Shown: positions 29,621-36,707 of the stretch, piece after piece | Layout: every line of letters begins with the position of its first letter | Position numbering within the stretch: position 1 is the first letter of the stretch | Source of the DNA: Streptomyces parvus | GTDB lineage: Bacteria; Actinomycetota; Actinomycetes; Streptomycetales; Streptomycetaceae | DNA: 64,000 nt | Assembly: GCF_014648875.1 (NCBI RefSeq) | Contig: NZ_BMRY01000004.1 | Coordinates: forward strand, 186,001-250,000 | Reading direction: 5' to 3' | Made by a program: the position numbers and the translations under genes | The notes under the pieces: generated by a model | Told to the model about the DNA's origin: nothing | The model's input: only the letters and a program-made list of their open reading frames with translations | Databases searched by the model: none

Positions 29621-30346
29621 ATGGCGAGTGCGGCAGATGACACGAACGGCCGGCACCGTCGGCGTCCACGGAACGGGCCGACATCCGAGGCGACGGCTCG
29701 TGCCGACGAGGGCTCCGGCTCGGGGGCGTCCACCGGTCCGGTTGCCGAGACGCGATGGCTGAACGGCGACGAGCTGGCGGCGTGGCTGGCCAACTCCGCG
29801 ATCATGATCAGCCTGCCGGCCGCGCTGGATGCGCGCATGCAGCGCGAGGCTCAGCTGACCTTCTTCGAGTACATGGTGCTCTCGGTCCTCTCCGAGCAGC
29901 CGGACCGCACCATGCAGATGAGCGCCCTGGCCGCGCGAACGGCTGCGTCACTGTCGAGGCTGTCCCATGTCGTCGGTCGGCTCGAGAAGCGCGAACTGCT
30001 CGCACGGAAGCGGATCCCCGGTTCCGGAAGGCGCACCACCGCGACGCTGACCGAGGCCGGTTACGAGGTAGTGGCGGCGGCGGCGCCGGGGCACGTCGCC
30101 GCAGTCCGCGAGTACCTGATCGATGATCTCGGTCCTCAGGAGCTGGCGGCACTGCGCCGCATCGGTGCGGCGGTGGACGCGGCCATCAAGCGCGGGCAGT
30201 CCGACGCGAGCTCTGCGGCTTCGCCTCCGGGGGGCGGCGCGGTGGACGGCCGGTCACCCGCTATTCATCCGGCTTCACAGCCTTCGGCCGACACCTTGAT
30301 CGTGACTCCCCGCGGGCCCGCCGGCCAAGAGCCCGGCCAGCCCTGA
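29621..30346 (+). CDS. MarR-family transcriptional regulator
   Basis: A 241-residue winged-helix regulator. Residues about 45-190 are the MarR domain ([20 protein letters not shown], then [20 protein letters not shown] with the recognition helix, then the wing [20 protein letters not shown]). It has a disordered basic N-terminal extension of about 40 residues and an unusual Ser/Pro/Gly-rich tail. The end of the tail ([11 protein letters not shown]) is read from sequence antisense to a transposase relic, so an IS insertion probably replaced the original end. It very likely represses itself and the divergent aldo/keto reductase operon by binding the twin palindromes. Confidence 0.9.
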   Translation: MASAADDTNGRHRRRPRNGPTSEATARADEGSGSGASTGPVAETRWLNGDELAAWLANSAIMISLPAALDARMQREAQLTFFEYMVLSVLSEQPDRTMQMSALAARTAASLSRLSHVVGRLEKRELLARKRIPGSGRRTTATLTEAGYEVVAAAAPGHVAAVREYLIDDLGPQELAALRRIGAAVDAAIKRGQSDASSAASPPGGGAVDGRSPAIHPASQPSADTLIVTPRGPAGQEPGQP

Positions 30347-30500
30347 CCGGCGGGCGTGAGTGGGGTCCGCGCAGCTTGCGGGCCGTGCTGGGCTGCACCG
30401 CAGCACGCGACCTTCACCGTCCGTGACGACCATCGACTTCACGGCGTTCTGCTTGCTCCTGCCGGAGATGAACTCGCGTACCCACAGCGGGTGTGAGCCG
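30308..30500 (-). pseudogene. IS5-family (DDE_Tnp_4) transposase fragment
   Basis: The minus strand reads VREFISGRSKQNAVKSMVVT, DGEGRVLRCSPARPASCADP and [15 protein letters not shown], the central part of a DDE_Tnp_4 transposase common in Streptomyces. Both ends are missing. The low-numbered edge lies in the 3' end of the marR reading frame. Confidence 0.6.
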
Positions 30501-30912
30501 GAATGCGAGGGCGCCTCGGCAAGGGGGTGCCGCCATCGCCGCCCGAACGCGTCGGCATCGACTTTCCCCGAGTCGCAGGTGTCTGCCGTGGTCGTCGCCA
30601 ACTGCTGGCGCAGGACATCGAGAAAGCCATGCGAGGTGGCCCTGGCGTTTTTCGGTGAGCGTGGCCTGGAAGCGCCCGGCCCGGGCCGCGAAATAGCCCC
30701 TTCCGTGGCGTGCGGTGCTGCTCCTTCGCGGAGGTGAGGGCTGCGGTTCTCGTTCGGTCTGAAGCGCTCGGTTGCGCACGCGGCGTGCGTCATGATGGAG
30801 CGCGTAGCGCACACCATGCCCGTAACGACGTGACCCGTATGCCGGATTTGCGTGTCGCGCGCTGTGGAGCTGCACGTATTTCCGCATGCTTTCGTGTCCA
30901 CATGTTTCGCGA
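30501..30912. other. gene-free stretch beside the IS fragment
   Basis: No intact gene is seen. Minus-strand frames upstream of the transposase fragment (GFLDVLRQQLATTTADTCDS) may be its worn N-terminal part, but they do not align cleanly with a known domain. Confidence 0.3.
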
Positions 30913-30978
30913 TGACGCATCATGTGGAGTGCGTGGCGATTCTGGAGCCTGCTGACAAGGGCCGCTGACCTGCGACTT
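30913..30978. repeat. 66-bp dispersed repeat, copy B
   Basis: The partner of 9088-9153, about 83% identical, with differences mostly spaced by multiples of three. It lies between a transposase fragment and a beta-glucosidase relic, the same kind of setting as copy A. Confidence 0.55.
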
Positions 30979-31081
30979 CGTTGTTCGGGTGGGTCGTTCG
31001 ACCTGTTTGCCTCTATGCGGCGGGTGAAACGCACGACTCGGCCCTACGTCATGGGAGCGCGGACGGGTCGCGACGGAAGGG

Positions 31082-31345
31082 GAGTTCACCTTCTCCTGCA
31101 CCGTCCGCAAAACCGGTGCGCGGGAGGGAACCGAAGCGGTGCACGGGCCGCGACGGCCGCCGGATCGTCGAACCGGGCGATCTGGAACTGCGGTTGAGCG
31201 CGTCGTGCGACGACCCGCGGCTCACCGCCCGGGTCACGCTGACCGGGCCGGTGCGGACGGTCGATCACACCCGTCGGCTGCACATGAGCATCACGACGGA
31301 GCTCCTCACGGACGCGCCGTGGGCAGGACCGCACCGACGGGGAGG
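31082..31345 (+). pseudogene. GH3 beta-glucosidase C-terminal relic
   Basis: The plus strand reads EFTFSCTVRKTGAREGTEAV, the start of the fibronectin-III-like domain at the end of GH3 beta-glucosidases. It then jumps in another frame, after losing about 50 residues, to TGRDGRRIVEPGDLELRLSA then DDPRLTARVTLTGPVRTVDH, the last strands of the same domain. The catalytic domains and the true stop are gone. Confidence 0.65.
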
Positions 31346-31372
31346 GCCCGCGGTGGCACACGCTCCCCGTCG
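31335..31372 (-). terminator. hairpin terminator of the P450 operon
   Basis: CGACGGGGAG and CTCCCCGTCG form a perfect 10-bp stem with an 18-nt GC-rich loop, starting 7 nt beyond the P450 stop codon. Confidence 0.6.
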
Positions 31373-31379
31373 TTGCGGG

Positions 31380-32570
31380 TCAGCCGAGGACGAGAGGCAG
31401 GGCGGTCAGGCCGCGGGTGAGGCGGGTCCGGCGCCAGGACAGGGATTCCGCGGAGACGGCCAGGCCGGTGTCCGGGAAGCGGGTCACCAGGGCGCGGAGG
31501 GCGATCTCGGCCTCGGCCCGGGCCAGCGGAGCGCCGAGGCAGCGGTGGATGCCGTGGCCGAAGGAGAGGTGGCCGGCGGCGTCGCGGTCCAGGTCGAGAC
31601 GGTACGGGTCGGGGAACACGGCCGGGTCGCGGTTGGCCGCCCCGGTGGCGATGAGCACCGGGAAGCCCGCCGGGATGTCGACCCCGCCGACGCTCAGCTC
31701 CTCCGTGCTGTGCCGGAAAGTGGCCACGCTCACCGGCGAGTCGTAGCGGAGCAGTTCGTCGAGCGCACCGGGGGTCAGGTCCGGGTCCCGGCGCAGCCGG
31801 TCGAACGCCTCGGGGTGCCGGAGCAGGGCCAGGACGGCGTTGCCGATGAACTGGGTGGTGGTCTCGTGCCCGGCGACCAGAAGGAGGGCGGCCAGGGAGA
31901 CGGTCTCGTCCCGGTCGAGACCGCCCTCGTCGCAGTCGCCCAGGAGCGAGTGGAGCGGGCCGTCGCCAGGGGTGGCGCGGGCCGTGTCGACGAGGTGGGT
32001 CAGATAGTCGCCGATACGGTGCGACGCGGCGTCGACGCGGGCGGTGTCGGCCGCGTCGAAGAGTTCGTGGGACCAGCCGGCGAGCGCGGTGCGGTCTGGT
32101 TCCGGCACCCCCAGCAGCTCACAGATGACGGTGACCGGCAGGGGGACCGCCAGTTCGGCCACCAGGTCGACCCGCGTACCCGGTCGCCACTCCGCCATGA
32201 TGTCGTCGACGACACGGGTGATGAACGGGCGCAGTTCCCGGACGCGGCCGGTGGTGAACAGTGGCGTCGCCACCCGCCGGTGGCGGGTGTGCACGGGCGG
32301 GTCGCTGGCCAGCATGGTGCGGGAGATCGCCGGGTGCAGGTCGCGGTCGGAGGGCCGGTCGGCGAAGAAGCGGGCGGTGTCCTTGGACAGACGGGGGTCG
32401 GTGAACGCCTCGCGGGCCTCGGCGTGGCCGGTGATCAGATATCCCTGGTGTCCCCCGGAGCCGGTGGGGACGCGCTGGACCGGGCAGCGTTCGCGCAGCC
32501 GGTCGTAGGTGGGGTAGGGGTCGGCGAAGAAGCGCGGGTCGCGCAGCGGGTCCTGTCGAGGGGTGCTCAC
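31380..32570 (-). CDS. cytochrome P450
   Basis: A 396-residue soluble bacterial P450 (class I, CYP107/105-like in layout). The I-helix oxygen-binding motif is LLLVAGHETTTQF, the K-helix ExxR lies in LDELLRYDSP onward, and the haem-Cys loop is LSFGHGIHRCLGAPLARAEA. GTG at 32570 overlaps the stop of the upstream membrane-protein gene (GTGA), so the two are translationally coupled. It is the last gene of an XRE / ImmA-IrrE / membrane protein / P450 operon and ends at a hairpin. Electrons must come from a ferredoxin system elsewhere; the substrate is unknown. Confidence 0.95.
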   Translation of the reverse strand: MSTPRQDPLRDPRFFADPYPTYDRLRERCPVQRVPTGSGGHQGYLITGHAEAREAFTDPRLSKDTARFFADRPSDRDLHPAISRTMLASDPPVHTRHRRVATPLFTTGRVRELRPFITRVVDDIMAEWRPGTRVDLVAELAVPLPVTVICELLGVPEPDRTALAGWSHELFDAADTARVDAASHRIGDYLTHLVDTARATPGDGPLHSLLGDCDEGGLDRDETVSLAALLLVAGHETTTQFIGNAVLALLRHPEAFDRLRRDPDLTPGALDELLRYDSPVSVATFRHSTEELSVGGVDIPAGFPVLIATGAANRDPAVFPDPYRLDLDRDAAGHLSFGHGIHRCLGAPLARAEAEIALRALVTRFPDTGLAVSAESLSWRRTRLTRGLTALPLVLG

Positions 32571-33757
32571 GAGGCCGCTCCCACGTGCGCGGGTGCCGGG
32601 CGCCGCGCGTAGGCCTCCGCCACGAGCAGCAGCCACGCGGTCTCCGCGGGGAGGTCGCCCTTGCGGGAGCGGGTGCCGGCGGCGGGCGGGGCCTCGTCGC
32701 CGTCGAGGGGGAGCCCGGCGCGCTTGGCGACGACGGCCGCGGCGATGACCGCCGCCTCCACCTCGGCCTCCCCCTCGGGGGTTTCGGCGGCGCCCCGGCG
32801 GGCCGTCTCGGCCGCCGCGGCGTCCCGTACCGACGCTTGACGGTACGGGCGCAGGGCCAGCACGCAGTCGTTGATCTCGATGACCCGGCGATGGAGGTGG
32901 AAGTCGAGGTCGTGGGCGTCCACTTCGGTGTCGCCCGGGTCGAGCACGACCTCGGGGACCGCCGAGGTGACCTCCCGCCACAGCGGTTCCAGTGCGGTGA
33001 ACGACGCCCGTTCCCAGCGGCGGCGGCGCAGTTGGCTGAGCGGCCACAGCAGTGCGGGAAGGGTGAGCCCGACGGTGATGAGGAGGACGGAGACGGCGGG
33101 CGCGGTCACGCTGAACGCGCAGCGGAAGGGGGTCAGCGGCGTGGAGCACCGGGCGTGGTCGGGAACGAGCCCCAGACCGAGGCCGATGGAGACCAGGGCG
33201 AACAGCTTGTACGCGGCGTAGACGAGGGCGAAGCCACAGCCGACGGACGTCGTGCGCAGGCCCCAGCGCTGGCTGCGCCGGGTCGACCGATGGGAGTGGG
33301 CCCAGGTCTGCAGCAGGAAGTCCTTGGCCGTGTACGCCAGGCAGGAGATGTAGATCAGCACGTAGCACGCGTACAACACCGGGTTCCGGCCCGTGAGTTG
33401 CTCGGCGACGAAGAAGACGGTCATGCCGGCGACGGAGACCGCGAGGGCGATGACGCGCAGCCGGATCTGCCGATGGGCCCGCTCGCGGTCCAGATTGAGC
33501 TGGAAGAGGAAGGCGAGGACGGAGGTTGCCGCCGTCAGGGTGAAGGTGTTGCTGAGCAGCCGGGCGACGTGCGGGACCACCGATTCGACCGCGCGCTCCA
33601 CGGCGGGCGCGTACGAGGCGAAGGCGAGCGCGAACGAGGTCAGCAGCGCCGCCATCGCCCAGGTGCCCGTGGGGCGGTGCCCGCCGCGGCCTCGTACCCA
33701 GTAGACGGCGAAGCACAGCAGGACGACGGCCGTCCCCGTGAAGAGCATGTTGATCAT
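32567..33757 (-). CDS. MAB_1171c-type multi-pass membrane protein
   Basis: A 396-residue protein with about seven hydrophobic helices in residues 1-260 (MINMLFTGTAVVLLCFAVYW at the N-terminus, then LTAATSVLAFLFQLNL, VIALAVSVAGMTVFFVAEQL and others). A soluble C-terminal third contains DLDFHLHRRVIEINDCVLAL. This matches the putative transporter family MAB_1171c, which is repeatedly found after XRE and ImmA/IrrE genes in actinomycetes. What it transports or senses is not known. The ATG overlaps the metallopeptidase stop (ATGA) and its own stop overlaps the P450 start. Confidence 0.82.
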   Translation of the reverse strand: MINMLFTGTAVVLLCFAVYWVRGRGGHRPTGTWAMAALLTSFALAFASYAPAVERAVESVVPHVARLLSNTFTLTAATSVLAFLFQLNLDRERAHRQIRLRVIALAVSVAGMTVFFVAEQLTGRNPVLYACYVLIYISCLAYTAKDFLLQTWAHSHRSTRRSQRWGLRTTSVGCGFALVYAAYKLFALVSIGLGLGLVPDHARCSTPLTPFRCAFSVTAPAVSVLLITVGLTLPALLWPLSQLRRRRWERASFTALEPLWREVTSAVPEVVLDPGDTEVDAHDLDFHLHRRVIEINDCVLALRPYRQASVRDAAAAETARRGAAETPEGEAEVEAAVIAAAVVAKRAGLPLDGDEAPPAAGTRSRKGDLPAETAWLLLVAEAYARRPAPAHVGAAS

Positions 33758-34281
33758 TTCCGGTGGCGCTTCTTCCTGTGTGGCTCGGCGAACAGGGCGT
33801 CCCAGCTCTCGGCGCCGCTGGCGGGACGGCTCGACGGGGCTTCGCGTCCCCGGTACATGAGCTGGCGGATCACGCTGGCCATCACCTCGGCCTCGCGCTC
33901 GTCCTCGCTCGTGTAGCTGGTCCGGCCGGACATGCGCCGCACGAGGGCGGGGTCGAAACCGATCGCGCGCAGCGTGTCCTGGTCCAGTTCCAGGCTGCCG
34001 GCGTGGTCGCAGATGATGTGGCTGATCTCGTGGGCGAGGATGTGGTTCTGATGGAGGGGAGAGGTGGCCTCCTCGTAGAACAGCAGGTCCGCGTCCGGGG
34101 TCTCCAGGCGGATGCCGCACGGGGCGTCCAGGGCGCCCAGAGTGCTCAGGGGCCGCAGGACGATGGGGCGTCCGCGTTGTCCGGCCACGGCGTCGCGGAG
34201 GTCGCGGGTGCTGAAGCGGTGCGGGAGCCCGAGCGCCTCGACACGCGCCTCGCACGCGGCACGAAGCTGCTCGAAGTCCAT
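33754..34281 (-). CDS. ImmA/IrrE-family metallopeptidase-like protein
   Basis: A 175-residue small zinc-peptidase-fold protein. The HExxH motif is present as HEISH (in NHILAHEISHIICDH), with a downstream Glu-rich helix (SEDEREAEVMASVI) that could supply the third ligand. ImmA/IrrE enzymes cleave a partner XRE repressor and so switch on its targets. The XRE gene directly upstream is the obvious partner. The gene is translationally coupled to the membrane protein. The ATG follows a GTGAGGA ribosome site. Confidence 0.86.
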   Translation of the reverse strand: MDFEQLRAACEARVEALGLPHRFSTRDLRDAVAGQRGRPIVLRPLSTLGALDAPCGIRLETPDADLLFYEEATSPLHQNHILAHEISHIICDHAGSLELDQDTLRAIGFDPALVRRMSGRTSYTSEDEREAEVMASVIRQLMYRGREAPSSRPASGAESWDALFAEPHRKKRHRK

Positions 34282-34355
34282 GTCCTCACTCTGGTGACGC
34301 CGGTCGGGGTGGTCGGCCGGGGCGGATCACCCCCTGAAGCCCGTGAGAGCGCACC

Positions 34356-34367
34356 CATGTTGACATG
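34356..34367. promoter_or_regulatory. small inverted repeat between XRE and ImmA/IrrE genes
   Basis: CATGT-TG-ACATG, a 12-bp dyad in the 120-bp gap upstream of the metallopeptidase. It is a plausible operator for the XRE protein if the downstream genes have their own promoter. Confidence 0.3.
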
Positions 34368-34401
34368 TTCGAGACGCCACCCGGCGGGCGGGGTGCGCGG
34401 T

Positions 34402-34857
34402 TCAGTCGTCCAGGTTGAGGTCGTGGGCGCTGTCGTCGGTGGTGAGTCCTTCGAGCTTCCGGGCCTGTTCGATCACGGTCGACAGCATCTTCAGGCTGTC
34501 GACGCTCAGGCCGTTTGCGCGCAGGGCCACCTTGCGGACGTCCTGGTCACGCATGGCGGCGAGAAGACCGATCTCCGCCTTCGTGCGTTCGGCCGCCGCG
34601 CTGTCGACGAAGTAGCCCGCCGGTACGCCGAAGAAGTCGGCCAGGGCCTTGATGGTGTGCCGCGTCGGGTTCCGCTTGGCACCGGTGCGCAGTTGCTGGA
34701 TGGCGCTCGCCGTCACCCCGCGCCCCTCCGACGGGGTCGCCCTGCGGATTCCCTCGGCGACCTCCGCGTAGGTGTACGGCCCCCGGGACGGAGGGTGCAC
34801 CTCGCGGAAGAGGTGGTCCAGGAGTTGGGCGAAGGTGGGTGACCGGTCATCCTCCAC
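34402..34857 (-). CDS. XRE-family helix-turn-helix regulator
   Basis: A 151-residue protein. The HTH occupies about residues 20-90 (YTYAEVAEGIRRATPSEGRG, then TASAIQQLRTGAKRNPTRHT, IKALADFFGVPAGYFVD), followed by a helical tail (KMLSTVIEQARKLEGL). GTG at 34857 is chosen because AAGGAGG lies 8 nt upstream; a GTG two codons earlier is too close to it. It heads the operon with the ImmA/IrrE-like peptidase, membrane protein and P450, and is the likely cleavage target of that peptidase. Confidence 0.88.
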   Translation of the reverse strand: MEDDRSPTFAQLLDHLFREVHPPSRGPYTYAEVAEGIRRATPSEGRGVTASAIQQLRTGAKRNPTRHTIKALADFFGVPAGYFVDSAAAERTKAEIGLLAAMRDQDVRKVALRANGLSVDSLKMLSTVIEQARKLEGLTTDDSAHDLNLDD

Positions 34858-35082
34858 GTACACGACCTCCTTGGCGTGATGCCGAGCTTTCGCCCACCAC
34901 AGTGTTTCTCGAAGCCCCTTGGGCCGGTCCCGGCGACACTTTGGTTGACGCCGGGCAGTCACTCTGGTGTACGTTACCAATGCTTCGTCACCACTGAAGT
35001 GTCGAGGGGGTGGGTGGCGGCACCGGTCGGGCCGGGACAGAGCTTCACGGGGGTGAGCTCAGCCGGCAGCCCGGACCGCCGC

Positions 35083-35106
35083 GCCCCGCCGCCGTGACGG
35101 CGGGGC
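35083..35106 (-). terminator. hairpin terminator of the PGA operon
   Basis: GCCCCGCCG and CGGCGGGGC form a perfect 9-bp stem around CCGTGA, 9 nt past the NlpC/P60 gene stop. Confidence 0.65.
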
Positions 35107-35115
35107 CCACCGGCC

Positions 35116-36192
35116 TCACAGCCGCTTCGCGCTCCGCAGGGTCTTGGCGTAGTAGCCGTTGCCGTCCAGGCGGGAGACTCCGCCGACGTCGCCGATGGTC
35201 GGGCCGTTGATCTCCTCGCGGCTGGAGACGAAGATCAGGTGGCCCTCGGTGTCGTAGCCGAGCACGATGCCGACGTGGTCGAGCCGCTCCTTGGTGCGGG
35301 CGTCCAGCTTGAAGAAGACCAGGTCGCCCGGCTGGAGCTGGTCGATGGCGGAGGGCCGGTCGCCGGGGCCCACGCCGGTCAGCGGGAGCACGTCGGCGCC
35401 CTCGTCGGAGCGGGCCATGCCGTTGGCGGTGCGCGGCAGTCCGTCGCCGGAGACGTCCGAGGACATCAGCGGGTACCGGGTGCGGTAGCCGAGCACCATC
35501 CGGATGAACCCCGAGCAGTCCAGGGACTTGGCCCGCATGGACTCGGGAGTTCCGGTCTGCCCGTCGCGGAAGGGGTAGGGCAGGCCGAGGTAGTCGTAGA
35601 AGTCGGACTGCTCCAGGCGCAGGTCGCCGCCCTCGGCGCCGGTGGTGTTCAGCGGGCCGAAGTTGGCGTCACCCGCGTAGGCGACGCCCTGCTCGTCCTT
35701 CTTCTGCGGGGCGCCGGCCACGTACTGGAAGGCGACGGCGAAGAGGTCGTCCTCCTTGCTGTCCGCGTACTCGGCGTGCCAGTCGGTGAACCACTTCTCC
35801 TTCTCGGCGCCCTTCTTCCAGGGCTCGGGCATCAGACGCACCCAGTCCGTGGTGGACACCTTGGAGGAGGTGGAGGCCGGTTCGGTGAAGGTGCGGGCCG
35901 GGCCGGTGAGGGTGGCCAGGCGCGCGCCGTCGGTGAACACCGCCTTGATCTGTCCGTCGGAGCCGCGCAGCACCGAGCGCGCCGGGTTCTCCAGCCGGGA
36001 CCACGTGGCCTCGGCCTTGTCGTCGGCGGAGCCGGAGCTCTTGCCGCCGTCGAGGACGCCGACGTTGCGGACCTCGGTCACCCCGGGCGCCTCCTGCTTG
36101 CGCAGTTCCAGGGTGAGGTAGCCGGAGGTCGCGACGAGCGTCAGCACCACCAGTCCCGAGACGACGGGCCGTGACTTCTTCTTCCCTGCCAT
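35116..36192 (-). CDS. NlpC/P60 cysteine peptidase, membrane-anchored
   Basis: A 358-residue protein with one N-terminal signal anchor (VVSGLVVLTLVATSGYLTLE) and a C-terminal NlpC/P60 domain: catalytic Cys in AKSLDCSGFIRMVLGYRT and His in ERLDHVGIVLGYD. NlpC/P60 enzymes cut gamma-D-glutamyl bonds in peptidoglycan, and in Bacillus PgdS also in poly-gamma-glutamate. Lying 32 nt after pgsC at the end of the capsule operon, it is probably the enzyme that trims or releases the polymer. An SH3-like segment lies before the catalytic domain. Confidence 0.9.
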   Translation of the reverse strand: MAGKKKSRPVVSGLVVLTLVATSGYLTLELRKQEAPGVTEVRNVGVLDGGKSSGSADDKAEATWSRLENPARSVLRGSDGQIKAVFTDGARLATLTGPARTFTEPASTSSKVSTTDWVRLMPEPWKKGAEKEKWFTDWHAEYADSKEDDLFAVAFQYVAGAPQKKDEQGVAYAGDANFGPLNTTGAEGGDLRLEQSDFYDYLGLPYPFRDGQTGTPESMRAKSLDCSGFIRMVLGYRTRYPLMSSDVSGDGLPRTANGMARSDEGADVLPLTGVGPGDRPSAIDQLQPGDLVFFKLDARTKERLDHVGIVLGYDTEGHLIFVSSREEINGPTIGDVGGVSRLDGNGYYAKTLRSAKRL

Positions 36193-36224
36193 CGGTTACT
36201 CCTCGGTTGTTCGTGGGCCGCTGG

Positions 36225-36707
36225 TCAGACAGCGGGCATGATGCCGAGCAGCAGCCCGGCGGCGACGACGATGTAGGCCATGAGCGAGACCGTGCCGGTG
36301 GCCAGCAGAGTGGGGCCCTTCGGCTGGCGCACCAGCTGGTAGGCGATCAGGCCGGGCACGATGAAGCCGAGGGTCTGGTTGCCGTAGAGCAGCGGGAACT
36401 CCAGCGACAGCAGGATCATCACCGTGCTCTGGAGCAGTACGCCGAGGAGCACGACCGAGGCGAACAGCCGCTTGCCGTACAGGATCACCAGCCGCTGCAT
36501 CACCTTGGTCCCGGCGTAGGTGAGCGCCGTGACGCCCAGCACCATCGCCGCGCGCTGGACGTCCTCGATCAGCGTCAGCGCGAGCCACCCCGGCGTGATC
36601 ATTCCGCCGGGCGACAGGTTGGTGGTGAGGTAGCACAGCAGCGAGAAGAACAGCCCAATGGCGATACCCAGGGCGGCCATCTCGGGGGTCAGTGCGGCGG
36701 TGGTCAA
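36225..36707 (-). CDS. pgsC: poly-gamma-glutamate synthesis membrane protein PgsC/CapC
   Basis: A 160-residue integral membrane protein with about five hydrophobic helices (AALGIAIGLFFSLLCYLTTN, TPGWLALTLIEDVQRAAMVL, VVLLGVLLQSTVMILLSL and so on). It matches PgsC/CapC in length, topology and the early NLSPGGMITPGWLAL motif. With PgsB it forms the membrane ligase that polymerises glutamate through gamma-amide bonds. The ATG overlaps the pgsB stop (ATGA), as expected for obligate partners. Confidence 0.93.
   Translation of the reverse strand: MTTAALTPEMAALGIAIGLFFSLLCYLTTNLSPGGMITPGWLALTLIEDVQRAAMVLGVTALTYAGTKVMQRLVILYGKRLFASVVLLGVLLQSTVMILLSLEFPLLYGNQTLGFIVPGLIAYQLVRQPKGPTLLATGTVSLMAYIVVAAGLLLGIMPAV

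Noticed and set aside
33754..34857. The XRE and HExxH pair as a classical toxin-antitoxin module
   Set aside because: The HExxH protein matches ImmA/IrrE regulators that cleave XRE repressors, and the two genes are separated by 120 bp and linked to membrane and P450 genes rather than forming a tight two-gene unit.
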